NCBI RefSeq assembly: GCF_000364225.2
Contig: NZ_AQFT02000001.1
Coordinates: 3,739,501-3,803,500, forward strand
Length of the DNA stretch: 64,000 nt
From: Eubacterium plexicaudatum ASF492
GTDB taxonomy: Bacteria; Bacillota; Clostridia; Lachnospirales; Lachnospiraceae
Direction of reading: 5' to 3'
Made by a program: the position numbers and the translations under genes. The notes under the pieces were generated by a model that had not been told where the DNA came from, did no database searches, and saw only the letters and a program-made list of their open reading frames with translations. Shown piece after piece: positions 29,329-38,822 of this stretch. Each line of letters starts with the position of its first letter. The stretch's first letter is position 1.

Positions 29329-30383
29329 TTACCGGAACCTTATCTGAAAGCGCTTTCCTGTTTCATGCCTGTGTTCTGATAACTTTATATTCTGGAATGA
29401 TTCAAATATCCGGCTGTGCTTTTCCGACAGGGACAGCGCTGTGCTTTTCCAGAGTTTTTCCCACGCCTCCATTATCTGGGATATCATATGCCCGATCTGT
29501 ATCAGGTAATAATGGTTTTTCAATGCCTGATAGTTCCTGCTGAATAAATGTTCCAGATAATATCCGTGTTTTTTCTGCGCGTTAAAGCCTTCGTTTTCTA
29601 TTTTCCACCGCCTCCTTCCGGCTTCCACCAGTGCAGCCACATTTTTCTGATTAACGGGAAGGTCCGTCAGAAACAGGAACCCTGCCTTTATGTTTTCTGT
29701 CTCCCCTTTCCTGCTTCCCTTTTTTATCAGCACATCCCGCTCCTCCCTGTATTCTGCAATGTTTACCTTATGACCGTTATAATCAATGTCCGTAACGAAA
29801 TCATGCCAGCATGTTCCGTTAATGAGTTCCTGTTTCCGGCAGTTTTTCTCTGTTTTTTCAGCCTGCCGTATTCATCTGAAACCGTCGGAATGCTGCCTTC
29901 CTTATACCGCAGAATATAGCGCCATCCGCTGTCGCGGCATTTTATGAAAAATTCTCACATGCATAAAGGCTGTCTGCGCAAAGGCAGACAGGAAGCTTTG
30001 GAAATTCTTTCTTAAGCCGTTCCATCAGTCTGTAGCATGCTTTCAGCTCACAGTCCTGTTTTTCTGCTTCTTCCCTGCCGGTATTTTCTACAAATTCTGT
30101 CATAATGCTTACAATAATGTCCGGATGGAGAACAATTTTTGCTTCCAGTATATAATAGTAATATTCCGTATACTCCCTGCCAGTCCCCTTATTATGAACC
30201 CTGTACAGGCTTTTTGCATCCAGTTTTCTGCGGCTGCTGTGAATCTGCGTCCCGTCTGCAATCACCTGCCAGTATCTGTTCCGGATTCGTGCACCTGCAA
30301 ATGCGCGGCTGCGCACCAGCCTGTATACAAGCCGGCAGACAGTATCCTGCAGTTCTTCCGGATCCAGCCTTTCAAGGTATTTA
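29329..30383 (-). pseudogene. Transposase, C-terminal part (interrupted; two one-base slips)
   Basis: Continues from the 3' half at 33949-34271 once the inner transposon is removed (IPYWETIN joins KYLERLDPEEL). Catalytic residues visible: VIADGTQIH, LCADSLYA, RRRWKIENEGFNAQKK. Frames are joined by adding one base at 29947-29951 (gives ENFFIKCRDSGWRYIL) and one at 29853-29858 (gives LKKTEKNCRKQEL). DDE transposase of the same broad type as the one at 36.4-37.7 kb. Confidence 0.75.
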
Positions 30384-30550
30384 TTTATCGTTGTAGCCCA
30401 GCAAATTAAAGTTCCTATCTCCCGCACAAAAACGTCAAATTATAATCTCAATTTTTATACACTGTCTATAAAAGTGTGCTACAGGAGGCGGCACGTTTTC
30501 CTCTTGACCATCCCATGTCATTCCGATATAGTTTTTATGGAACAAAAAAA

Positions 30551-30589
30551 AGAGAAAGAACAGCCCCTTCCACAGTTCGTTCTTTCTCT
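30551..30589 (+). promoter_or_regulatory. Conserved leader hairpin of the transposon
   Basis: An 11-bp perfect stem (AGAGAAAGAAC 30551-30561 with GTTCTTTCTCT 30579-30589) about 70 bases before the first gene. The relative at 44.9 kb has the same hairpin with compensating base changes. ATGGAACAAAAAA lies across its 5' side in both copies and might start a tiny leader peptide. Confidence 0.6.
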
Positions 30590-30661
30590 CGCATACCAGT
30601 GTGCCTGCCTTATACGGGATCATGTCCCTCTCATGAGGCTCCGGCACCACCGACATATATT

Positions 30662-31255
30662 ATGATAAGAGAAAATTCCCTGTTTTGCAAGCTGGTTCGT
30701 ATAAAAAGTTCATCAAAGATCCTGTTCGATTCCTTTATGGCCGGATTCCGTTCGGAACTGCAGACCTGTCCCTGCTGTGGGGGAAAGGGATCCTGCCGCA
30801 TCCATGCCTACTATGACCGCTCCCTGGTGGACTTTATAGGCGGCACCCAGGTCCGCCACAGCCTCTGCATCATGCGCCTTATCTGTACCTGTGGCCATAC
30901 CCATGCCATCCTCCCGGACTTCATCATTCCCTACTCCGGCTACGGCCTGTTCTTCCTTCTACGTGTCCTGGCGGAGTATTTCCTGCGCCTTTCCACTGTG
31001 GAAAGGCTATGCGAACGCTTCGGCATCACCCTTTCCCAGCTGCGCCGGTGGCTGCAGCTCTTTCGGGTGCAGAAGGAAGATTGGCTCGGCGTGCTTTCCT
31101 CCATGGAGGTTTCCGGCCTTTCCTTCCTTAAGTCCCTGCTCACGCAGCCGGCTTATTCGGATTTCGCCTCCGCCTTTGTCCGCCGTTTTACAAAGTCCTT
31201 CCTCCAGTCCCATAAAAATCCGGCGCCTTACTGCCAACAGGTGTTCGGCCCATGA
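30662..31255 (+). CDS. Zinc-finger transposon protein (DUF6431-like)
   Basis: A ~197-residue protein, first gene of the transposon. The N-terminal zinc-binding region has CPCCGGKGSC and RLICTCGHTHAILPD; then a helical part with a helix-turn-helix look (LSTVERLCERFGITLSQLRRWL). This domain pair is repeatedly found before DDE transposase/ExeA gene pairs in Firmicutes, to my knowledge without an assigned function; DNA-end or target recognition is a reasonable guess. Start at ATG 30662 (MIRENSLFCKLVRI) is chosen because the same sequence begins the homologue at 45048 (MIRRNSLICKIIRI). Confidence 0.75.
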   Translation: MIRENSLFCKLVRIKSSSKILFDSFMAGFRSELQTCPCCGGKGSCRIHAYYDRSLVDFIGGTQVRHSLCIMRLICTCGHTHAILPDFIIPYSGYGLFFLLRVLAEYFLRLSTVERLCERFGITLSQLRRWLQLFRVQKEDWLGVLSSMEVSGLSFLKSLLTQPAYSDFASAFVRRFTKSFLQSHKNPAPYCQQVFGP

Positions 31256-31345
31256 ACTGTTTTCCTCCAACCACACGCCATGGGCATGGCTTTCCTCCCG
31301 TTTCTGCCCCATAATGGGGGAAAACCACTTAAGGAGGACATTTCT

Positions 31346-32614
31346 ATGGACAACAATCAAAAAAAACTTTCAGACGCAGCCGCCATGGCGCAGTTCCGCC
31401 TCGCTCTCATAGCGCCGGTCATCCATGGCCTTTATCCGGATGCGTCCAGGAACGCCTATTACCAGAGAGTCACGGAAAAGCCCCTCGCCCTGCCTGACGG
31501 CTCCGTGTTCCAGTACAGCCCCAAGACCCTCAGCAAATGGGTGTCCCTCTACCAGAACGGCGGCATCGACGCCCTCATGCCGCAGGAGCGTTCCGATAAG
31601 GGCTCCACACGGGTACTCCCAGACACGGCCATCGAGGAGATCTACCGCCTCAAGGAGGCCTTCCCACGGCTGAACGCTACACAGATCCACCGGCACCTCG
31701 TTGAAGAAGCCTTCATCCCTGCCACAGTCAGCGTCTGCGCCGTCCAGCGCTTCGTCAGGAAACATGACCTGAAATCGGCACGCAACCCCGGCATGCGGGA
31801 CAGGAAGGCATTTGAAGAAGATGCCTTTGGGAAGATGTGGCAGGCCGATACCTGTTACCTGCCTTTTATCACGGAGGACGGACGGCGCAGGAGAGTCTAC
31901 TGCATTATGATTATTGATGACCATTCCCGTTTTCTGGTGGGCGGCGGCCTCTTCTATAACGATAATGCCTATAACTTCCAGAAGGTGTTGAGGGATGCCG
32001 TGGCCGCCCATGGAATCCCGGCGAAGCTCTATGTCGACAACGGATGCAGCTATTCAAATGAGCAGCTCTCCCTCATCTGCGGCTCCATCGGGACGGTCCT
32101 TTTGCATACAAAAATTCGTGACGGCGCTTCCAAGGCTAAGATAGAACGCCAGTTCAGGACGCTGAAAGAAACCTGGCTCTATACACTGGACATGGATTCC
32201 ATCACCTCGCTGGCGCAGTTTAACGGGCTGCTTAAGGACTATATGCGCACCTACAATACGTCTGTCCATTCCGGTATTGGCACCACGCCCATGCAACGCT
32301 ACCAGCAGACACGCTCCTCCATCCGAAGCCCTAAGTCCAGGGAGTGGCTGGAGGAATGTTTCCTGAACCGCATCACCAGGAAGGTGAACAAGGACTCTAC
32401 CGTCTCCATCGACAAGGTGTCCTATGACGTTCCCATGCAGTTCATTTCTTCAAAAGTGGAGATCCGTTTCCTGCCGGACGACATGTCCTCCGCCTTCATC
32501 CTTTGTGAGGGGGCGCATTACCCCATCCGGCCTACGGATAAGAACGAGAACTGCAGGACGAAACGCAACAACACGCCCTCCATCGATTATTCAAGGATCG
32601 GGGGTGAGGTCTGA
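31346..32614 (+). CDS. DDE transposase (IS481/Mu/TnsB-like integrase fold)
   Basis: A 422-residue transposase. N-terminal helix-turn-helix regions (YSPKTLSKWVSLYQNGGIDA; LNATQIHRHLVEE), then an rve-type catalytic core with D in QADTCYL, D in LYVDNGCSYS and E in KAKIERQFRTLKE, then a Mu-type C-terminal beta-barrel (VNKDSTVSIDKVSYDVP). AAGGAGG sits 9 bases before ATG 31346. The stop overlaps the ATPase start (TGATG). Together with that ATPase it corresponds to TnsB/TnsC or MuA/MuB. Confidence 0.9.
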   Translation: MDNNQKKLSDAAAMAQFRLALIAPVIHGLYPDASRNAYYQRVTEKPLALPDGSVFQYSPKTLSKWVSLYQNGGIDALMPQERSDKGSTRVLPDTAIEEIYRLKEAFPRLNATQIHRHLVEEAFIPATVSVCAVQRFVRKHDLKSARNPGMRDRKAFEEDAFGKMWQADTCYLPFITEDGRRRRVYCIMIIDDHSRFLVGGGLFYNDNAYNFQKVLRDAVAAHGIPAKLYVDNGCSYSNEQLSLICGSIGTVLLHTKIRDGASKAKIERQFRTLKETWLYTLDMDSITSLAQFNGLLKDYMRTYNTSVHSGIGTTPMQRYQQTRSSIRSPKSREWLEECFLNRITRKVNKDSTVSIDKVSYDVPMQFISSKVEIRFLPDDMSSAFILCEGAHYPIRPTDKNENCRTKRNNTPSIDYSRIGGEV

Positions 32615-33420
32615 TGTTCCGTTCCTACTATGGGCTTTCCTTCAATCCCTTTGACAAACAGAACGCAAGAGAAAAGGACCGGTTCCTCTCAAAGGACATC
32701 TCCGAGATGACGTCCCGCCTGGACTACTTAAAGGACACAAGGGGTATAGGACTCTTTACCGCACGCCCCGGCATGGGCAAATCCTTCGCCCTGCGCTGCT
32801 TTGCAAAGAACCTCAATCCAAACCTCTACCACATGGAGTACATCTGCCTCTCCACCGTCAGCGTCATGGAATTCTACCGCCAGCTCTGCTCTGTCCTGGG
32901 GCTAGAGCCAAGGGGCGGCAAGCCTGGGATGTTCCGCGCCGTACAGGAGCAGATCCTCTACCTTTACAAGGACAAGAAGCAGCCCCTCCTCCTGGCCGTC
33001 GATGAGGCACAATACCTCTCTACCGGCATCCTGGAGGACATCAAGATGCTCATGAACTATGGGTATGACTCCCTGAACTGCTTCACGCTCATCCTCTGCG
33101 GCGAGCCCCACCTGAACAGCACCCTGAAAAAACCCGTCCATGAGGCCCTGCGCCAGAGGATCACAGTGCACTACAACTTTTCCGGGCTCTCAGACTCCGA
33201 AGTGGCGCAGTACATCCTCCACAAGATCGCCTGTGCCGGAGGCGCAGCCTCCATCATCGACCAGGCGGCGCTTTCTGCCGTCCACTGTCACTCCCAGGGG
33301 AGCCCCCGCCTGGTGGACAACCTGATGACCGACGCGCTGACTCTAGGGGCACAGATGGACAAGAAAGTGATCGATACGGATGTCATCCTGGCTTCTGTCA
33401 GCAGCCAGAATCTCGGATAG
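32614..33420 (+). CDS. ExeA/TnsC-like AAA+ ATPase
   Basis: A 268-residue AAA+ protein. Start region FRSYYGLSFNPFDK is typical of ExeA-type ATPases; Walker A TARPGMGKSFAL, Walker B LLLAVDEAQYLS, sensor FTLILCGEP, arginine region LRQRITVHYNF. As the partner of a DDE transposase it would act as the target-selection regulator, like TnsC, MuB or IstB. Translationally coupled to the transposase. Confidence 0.9.
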   Translation: MFRSYYGLSFNPFDKQNAREKDRFLSKDISEMTSRLDYLKDTRGIGLFTARPGMGKSFALRCFAKNLNPNLYHMEYICLSTVSVMEFYRQLCSVLGLEPRGGKPGMFRAVQEQILYLYKDKKQPLLLAVDEAQYLSTGILEDIKMLMNYGYDSLNCFTLILCGEPHLNSTLKKPVHEALRQRITVHYNFSGLSDSEVAQYILHKIACAGGAASIIDQAALSAVHCHSQGSPRLVDNLMTDALTLGAQMDKKVIDTDVILASVSSQNLG

Positions 33421-33432
33421 GAGGAATGGAAC

Positions 33433-33756
33433 ATGAATTATACCTGTATCCTGAAAAGCGGTTCCCGCAAGGAGACCTGGACGGGGCAGATCATCCTGCT
33501 GAGCACGGGGAACGGATGGTATGAAGCTGAGATCAATGGGCGGGGGACTTACTTCCACATCCTCGCCGGACGGCATAAATATGGGAACTACCTGTGCATC
33601 CCTAACCATGATGTAGGGTGCGAGCTCTCCGATTTCTCCGATATCTTTTGGAATGAAGAAAGGATCGGCTCCCTGATGCGGAAGGTGGATGCAGTGACTG
33701 TCGCCACCGGCCTGGTTCATCTTCCTGTTCTGGCCGACAAGCAGGAGAAAAACTAA
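33433..33756 (+). CDS. Small transposon-linked protein (DUF6618-like)
   Basis: A 107-residue, beta-rich protein (SGSRKETWTGQIILLSTGNG, GRGTYFHILAGRHKYGNYLC) with no motif I can tie to an activity. A ribosome-binding site (AGGAGGAA) precedes the ATG, 12 bases after the ATPase stop. Its constant place behind the ATPase suggests an accessory role in transposition. The last ~190 bp of the element (33757-33948) are non-coding and hold the right end. Confidence 0.6.
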   Translation: MNYTCILKSGSRKETWTGQIILLSTGNGWYEAEINGRGTYFHILAGRHKYGNYLCIPNHDVGCELSDFSDIFWNEERIGSLMRKVDAVTVATGLVHLPVLADKQEKN

Positions 33757-33948
33757 ATTTTTCATATGGGCCGTGTGTCTCATGATGGGATCCATGGCCT
33801 TTTGCATTTCAGGCGGAAAAACAATACCGACAACAACGTGCAGCATTTTGACAGGACTATGCATTTGCAGACAGCACTGCGCAGTCAATAGGATAAATGT
33901 CGGAAAAATAATTCGCTGTTTGCGTTTCCATCAATTTGCCGTCCGACA

Positions 33949-34271
33949 TTTATCGTTTCCCAGTAAGGAATTTCATCTGCGGATGCGCTTTCCCCGCACA
34001 TTTCCCAGATATTCTGTATAACTGTATCAGAATTAAATTTCTGGCTTGTTTTTCTCATGCTGCTGATATAGAATATAGAAGAAAGGATACGGGTCATGAG
34101 AAGTATGACATTGGGATAGGTAATGTAACTCTGATTTCTGAGATCTTCTGTCTGTTTTAACAGGCGGGCCAGGTCAGGGAAAAAATGTTTTATAACCTTA
34201 ACAAGTTCTACTGCAAGATGAAACTGTTCCAGATGTTTACGTGCCTCTTTCCGTGTCACTTTTGTTTTCAT
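33949..34271 (-). pseudogene. Transposase, N-terminal part (interrupted)
   Basis: Start MKTKVTRKEARKHLEQFHLA with GGAGGC upstream; 101 residues up to EIPYWETIN, where the Mu/Tn7-like element enters. The raw frame runs 22 residues into that element before a stop at 33885. Confidence 0.75.
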
Positions 34272-34548
34272 AAAAAAGCCTCCCTTCTTTACGTGGATAA
34301 TGCGAAAAATAATTTTGGGTTAATTATATTATCGCTTATTTTCCCGCAAAATGGGAGGTTTTTTGCGAAAAATTTTTAATCGTCAGAGCTGTTGTACAAT
34401 CCAGAGATTTCGCTTTTAGATGTGAAAAAGAGTAAAGATTACCGTATTTTCAATAGATATAGAAATAGGGACAGATTTCGGGAAGATTCCTTTTTTATGT
34501 ATAATTATTCAGACTTTTTACATAAATTTTCTTGATTTTTCCCACAAA

Positions 34549-34608
34549 AAGGACACCTTTCGTGGTATAATGATAGTAAGCAAATACATTACGAAAGAAG
34601 GTGTCCTT
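34549..34608 (+). promoter_or_regulatory. Palindrome around the IS promoter and translation start
   Basis: AAGGACACCT/TTCGT (34549-34563) pairs with ACGAA/AGGTGTCCTT (34591-34608). TATAAT (34566-34571) lies in the loop and an ATG follows 3 bases after the 3' arm, which contains the AGAAGGTG ribosome-binding site. Transcripts entering from outside would fold and hide it; those from the inner promoter would not. Confidence 0.55.
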
Positions 34609-34626
34609 AATGAAAATTAACATTAT

Positions 34627-36426
34627 GTAACTATTCAGAACCCCTTATTCAAAGATGAAATCAGGATGACCTGAGATTGCATTTCTGATTGCTTCGTAAG
34701 CATTGTATCCCTGCTTATGTGCTGTGCCAACATAGGACATGATTTTAGATAATCTCTGGCACCTTCCTCAGTTCGGAAGCATCCGGATACTTTGGTTTTC
34801 ACCTTTATCATCCGCAGATCTCGTTCCGCCTGGTTGTTATCAAACGGGACATGGAAGTTATGGATAAAAAGGCAGACTGAGGCCTTGTAATTTGCAAGGC
34901 GTTCTGCCAGGGCAAGGATTTTTCCTTTTTTCTTCCGTCCACGTTTTTTCTCCGTGGTTTCGGTAAGTGGATTTTCCTTCCAGGCCTGTTCGATAAGTTC
35001 ATCATACTTCTTATCGAACTTATGATAATGATAATAGCTCAGAGAGTCCTTTCCCTTCTCTACAGCTTTCTCTTTGGCCTTTTTCATTTCCAGTAAAAGG
35101 TCTATAAATGCAGATGCCCACTTCTGATCCGGATGATTTTCATCAATCCCCGTTAATTCACGGAGAAGATGGGCACAGCAGACTGCATGCTGAATATCCG
35201 GATAATTCCAGTAGGAAGCCCAGCAGTCATGCATGGCAATCCCTTTGAATTCCGGAAGAACGCCGCATTGCTCCATACCTGCAGTTCCACGTTTGGGACT
35301 GATATCAAGATAGGTGTATTCACAGTTTGAGGCACCATGAACCCACCAGAGTTTTTTATCCACTCTGGTTCCGGTTTCGTCGAAATGTCCAAGCGCAGAA
35401 CCGATCATCTTATCCTTGATCTTACCTACTGTTTCACTCAGACTGTCAGCGCATCTTTTTACCATGCTGCTGACCGTTCCTGTTGCAATCGGAATGTTAA
35501 ATACTCCGGAAAGAATCTCATGGGTACGTTTGATGCTGACTGCGCCTACGGTATTTAGTGCAACAGCTAATGCCTGAAGGTTTTCACCATACTGTACGGT
35601 TGCTTTTACGTCAGAAGGGAAAGCACCTGTGCGGGTATCTCCATGCAGCATACAGACTGGAAGTTCCAGCGCCTGATGCTCCGTTACATTGACTTTAACA
35701 ACCGCGTCAATAACATGGCGTTTCTCCGCAATACATGCAGTGCCTTTGCACATCTGATAATGCTGGCATCCTTTACATGCGGAGGGCATATGTTTGACAT
35801 TTCATCCGGAGCTGTTATTACCGCTAAATGTATCCCCTGATGTCCATCCTGTCCACCGACCTTTTTTCCGGATGGTTTGCGCAGACTCTTAGGAGCAGGT
35901 TTTTTATAGCCATCACTTGAAGGTGGTTTGGAACTGTTTTTGGAGTTCTTATTAATCTGTTCCTTCAGTTCCTGTATGGTCTGATTTAACTCAGCAATAG
36001 TTGCTGTGAGAATTTCATTTTGCCTGAGCAATGAAGCATTCTGTTCAAGCAATTGCTGAACCATTTCAAGTGTAACATTTACTGGCATTCAGACCACCTT
36101 CTTCCGTTAAATTTGATACTTCTATTTTAACGGAAAATGGTCCAAAAAGCGAATCGTGTCGTTTTGATATACTGTCAAAATGACGGTGGATAAACAGTAA
36201 AAACAAGAGATAATTGCCGGTAACACTCGGATAAAATCCACAATTACTCTGTTATCTGTGATACAACTGTGGAATTATGTTTCAGTAATCCACAGCCCAA
36301 AAACACTTGGCAGTTATACTAGAAAGTTATCCACTTTTTACACTAAAGCAATGACGAAACAGAAATTTTATTTTCTCTGTTTTGTCCAAAAATCAATGTG
36401 CCCTTAACGGGGTGCTGAACAGTTAC
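34627..36426 (-). mobile_element. IS66-family element, ISBst12-type (tnpC only)
   Basis: An 1800-bp IS with inverted repeats GTAACT(A/G)TTCAG(A/C)ACCCC at 34627-34644 and 36409-36426, flanked by the 8-bp duplication AACATTAT (34619-34626, 36427-36434). IS66 elements make 8-bp duplications. Only tnpC is present. The ~320-bp leader 36089-36408 is non-coding and holds several DnaA-box-like sequences. Confidence 0.9.
34635..36088 (-). CDS. tnpC: IS66 transposase TnpC (frame broken once)
   Basis: An ~484-residue IS66 transposase: coiled-coil leader ([21 protein letters not shown]), linker [30 protein letters not shown] (shown in part by [13 protein letters not shown]), zinc-binding [18 protein letters not shown], catalytic region [40 protein letters not shown]. 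Adding one A at 35793-35795 (plus ttt) joins the frames as [21 protein letters not shown] precedes ATG 36088. Confidence 0.88.
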
Positions 36427-36439
36427 AACATTATTTAAA

Positions 36440-37712
36440 TTGTTATCTTATATGAAGCGTGTATACCATATCCCGCAAAAAATCAAGGCACTGACAGATA
36501 AAAGAAAAAGACGTTCCATACCGCTTTTCAATATTGTCATGCCAACACTGATTTTTCTGATGCTGCAGTACAGCAGCTTTCATACCGTGTTTTCGTCACC
36601 GGAAAGCATGGACAGGCGTTTGCGTAACTGCATCCGGGGAAAAATGCCAAAAGTGGACGCTGTACGGGACCTGCTTTCGCAGATTGATCCGGATGAACTG
36701 CGTAACATTCACGAAGAGACGATTGACCGGATGAAACGGAACCGGATTTGGAAACACGGAACCATTGGAGGCTGCAGGGTTGCGGCTGTTGACGGGGTGG
36801 AACTTTTTGGAAGCAAAAAAAATCTTGCCCGGACTGTCTGGCCCGCAGACACGGCAAACAGGGGACGGAATACTTCCACCGCAGTGTTGTGTGCATGAGC
36901 GTAGGCGAACCGCCGCATGTGATTCTGGGGCAGGAGATGCTAAAACCAAGGGACGGGAATGGGAAAGACGAGGGTGGACTGACCGGCGGGAAGCGCCTGA
37001 TTCAAAGGCTGAAGAAGCGGCACGGGCATTTTGCGGACCTGATTGTGGCAGACGCGTTATATCTGAATGCGCCTTTTATAAGTACGGTTCTCTCATGCGG
37101 GATGGAAACAGTGATAAGGCTCAAAGATGAGAAACGGCTGATCTTTAAAGATGCACAGGGGCTGTTTGAAAAAGGCGCGGGAAAAAAGGGGCATTCAAAA
37201 GGGGCCGCACGGAGATTGAAACATGGGACCTGGCCGGATTTGAAATGGATGGGGTGGCAAAAAAGGTCCGGGTCATCCGCTATCATGAAAAAACCACGAA
37301 AAAGAACGGGCGTACAGAAGAAAACCGGATGTGGCTGGTGACAACGGATGAAACGGCGGATAATCAAACCTTATGGAAGATCATGCATAAAAGATGGGAT
37401 ATAGAAGAAAACGGCTTCCATCAGCTCAAAACGTATTACCACCTGAAACACTGTTATTGCCATAAAGCTGTAGAGGCCGTATTTTATCTGATCATCATAG
37501 CATTTAATATGAAAGAACTCTATCTTTACCGGAGGACAAAGGATTTTAAGGGCAGAAAGATAACTCTTATAAGTGTAAGCCGGATGTTTCAGGATGAACT
37601 ACATATGAAAAATATGAAGAACGTTTATATGGATCTGAAAAAGGAGGATAAGCAGAAAAAACTACATATAAAAAATAACATCAAGCAGAGGGAGAATCTG
37701 CTGTTTTTTTGA
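36440..37712 (+). pseudogene. DDE transposase of the outer IS (interrupted; slips)
   Basis: Three overlapping frames make one protein: KRRSIPLFNIVMPTLIFLML, GCRVAAVDGVELFGSKK, IVADALYLNAPFISTVL, MHKRWDIEENGFHQLKTYYH (Glu region). One A added in the A8 at 36815-36822 gives SKKKSCPDCLARRHGKQGTE; one A in the A4 at 37197-37200 gives HSKRGRTEIETWDLAGFEMD. The original start (ATG 34611) is separated by the IS66. Confidence 0.7.
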
Positions 37713-37831
37713 TTCTATGATACAGAAAATATATTTTTGTACGATTGACTCAAAAGGCATTCTTCTTTTTATCCCTATTCTTTAAAAATCTATAATTGAA
37801 TAAATATAAATACTAAAAGCGAAATCTCTGG

Positions 37832-37959
37832 GGCTATATCTCCATGCTTGACTATTATCTAAAAGTATCGTGAAAACTATTGAACCGCTGTATACCGAAC
37901 GGTACGTACAGTGGTGTGGGAGGTCGGCTACTCAACTAATGGGTAGCCTCCTACCCGAT
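37832..37959 (+). ncRNA. Group II intron 3' end (domains V and VI)
   Basis: Domain V-like hairpin ACCGCTGTATACC-GAAC-GGTACGTACAGTGGT at 37884-37918, then a domain VI-like hairpin GGCTACTC/GGGTAGCC with an unpaired AACTAAT and an end at ACCCGAT. The closest remembered relative is the intron of Tn5397-type elements. Only ~125 bp remain; the rest is replaced by the IS on its left. The 3' exon is the IS4 transposase fragment. Confidence 0.65.
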
Positions 37960-38659
37960 CCATTGATGCATCCGATATTGTAGAAAAAGGCGCGGTAAAA
38001 AGACTATGGCATCTGCATTACGCGGTGGATCTGTTTTCCTTAACCTGCAGCCAGTTTAAAATAACCGGACAGTCCACGGGAGAGAGCCTTAAGAATTTTA
38101 CGCTTGCAAAAGGATGCCTTGTCATAGCCGGCCGTGCATATGGGACGATAAAAAGTATGGAACACTGTCTGGCAGCGGGAGGGGACTTTATCATCCGGAT
38201 CAAAAATAAAGCTTTCAACATCTATGACGCTGACGGCGGGAAGCTGGTTTTTACTGACTGGCTGCGTACAGTCAGCGAAACTGCTGAAGAATTAAATGTA
38301 TATATCAGGAACAGTGAAAAAAAGCTAGTTCCGTTAAGGATTTGCGCCTGCAAAAAAACAAAAGCGGAAATCGCCGCTGAAAAGGTACGCATTAAAAAGA
38401 TGGAAAGCAAAAAGCAGAAGAAGCTGAGTGATGAAACGGTATTCACACATAACTATATGTTTGTAATTACATCCCTTCCAGCAGAAATATCCGCAGCGGA
38501 AATTCTTTCCTGCTATCGCCTGCGCTGGCAGGTAGAGCTAGTATTTAAAAGGCTGAAGTCCCTGCTCCAATTAGGAAGCATCCCAACAAAGACAGAAGAA
38601 GCAGGTGAAGCCTGGATAAATGGGAAAATCCTGCTGTCGCTTCTGACTGAAAAATATCT
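37960..38659 (+). pseudogene. IS4-family transposase fragment
   Basis: Frame open from the intron end: IVEKGAVKRLWHLHYAVDLF, FTLAKGCLVIAGRAYGTIKS (Asp missing/degenerate here), and YRLRWQVELVFKRLK, an exact Y-x2-R-x3-E-x6-K IS4 signature. N-terminus lost upstream; the C-terminus ends within LLSLLTEKYLGDI and fuses to unrelated sequence. From 38660 to 38822 a short hydrophobic frame (KLASFIIFVATLALLAVSCA) is present that I cannot assign. Confidence 0.7.
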
Positions 38660-38822
38660 TGGGGATATTGATTTTTCCCCCTCTTGGAACATCCGCAGCC
38701 AATCGGAGTGTATGGAGGGAGACGAAGCTGGCATCCTTTATAATTTTTGTGGCCACACTTGCCCTGCTTGCCGTTTCGTGCGCTCCCCTATACATGGCGC
38801 GAAAAACGGAGGTCGCGTTTTC

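Larger units (their letters stand above)
30392..33948 (+). mobile_element. Compact Mu/Tn7-like transposon with four genes
   Basis: A 3557-bp element with ends 5'-TGT...ACA-3': left TGTAGCCCAGCAAATT, right complement TGTCGGACGGCAAATT. It is flanked by the direct repeat TTTATCGT (30384-30391 and 33949-33956), an 8-bp target duplication within the host IS transposase gene. Genes on the plus strand: zinc-finger protein (DUF6431-like), DDE transposase, ExeA/TnsC-like ATPase, small protein. A partial relative is at 44798-45350. All four frames are intact, so it may be active. Confidence 0.85.
29156..34392 (-). mobile_element. Insertion sequence interrupted by a Mu/Tn7-like transposon
   Basis: Terminal inverted repeats of 17 bp are identical: CAGCTCTGACGATTAAA at 29156-29172 and its complement at 34376-34392. 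Without the inner transposon and one target copy the IS is ~1.67 kb with a single DDE transposase on the minus strand. It truncates the GH43 gene. No clear target duplication at its ends. Confidence 0.8.
34402..37831 (+). mobile_element. Insertion sequence interrupted by an IS66
   Basis: Perfect 19-bp terminal inverted repeats CCAGAGATTTCGCTTTTAG (34402-34420) and complement (37813-37831). Without the IS66 it is ~1.6 kb. It lies 9 bases from the end of the preceding IS. Transposase on the plus strand. Confidence 0.8.

Noticed and set aside
31370..32011. A 213-residue minus-strand frame
   Set aside because: Antisense to the DDE transposase, whose catalytic motifs leave no doubt about the coding strand.
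33343..33888. A 181-residue minus-strand frame at the right side of the Mu/Tn7-like element
   Set aside because: It is the antisense shadow of the ATPase and small-protein genes, has no family features and no ribosome-binding site.
37842..37925. Possible tRNA or riboswitch
   Set aside because: The hairpins fit group II intron domains V and VI; no anticodon arm or acceptor stem is present.
38660..38822. Short hydrophobic plus-strand frame (KLASFIIFVATLALLAV)
   Set aside because: It lies between an IS4 fragment and the end of the XRE gene, has no start signal and no recognisable family.
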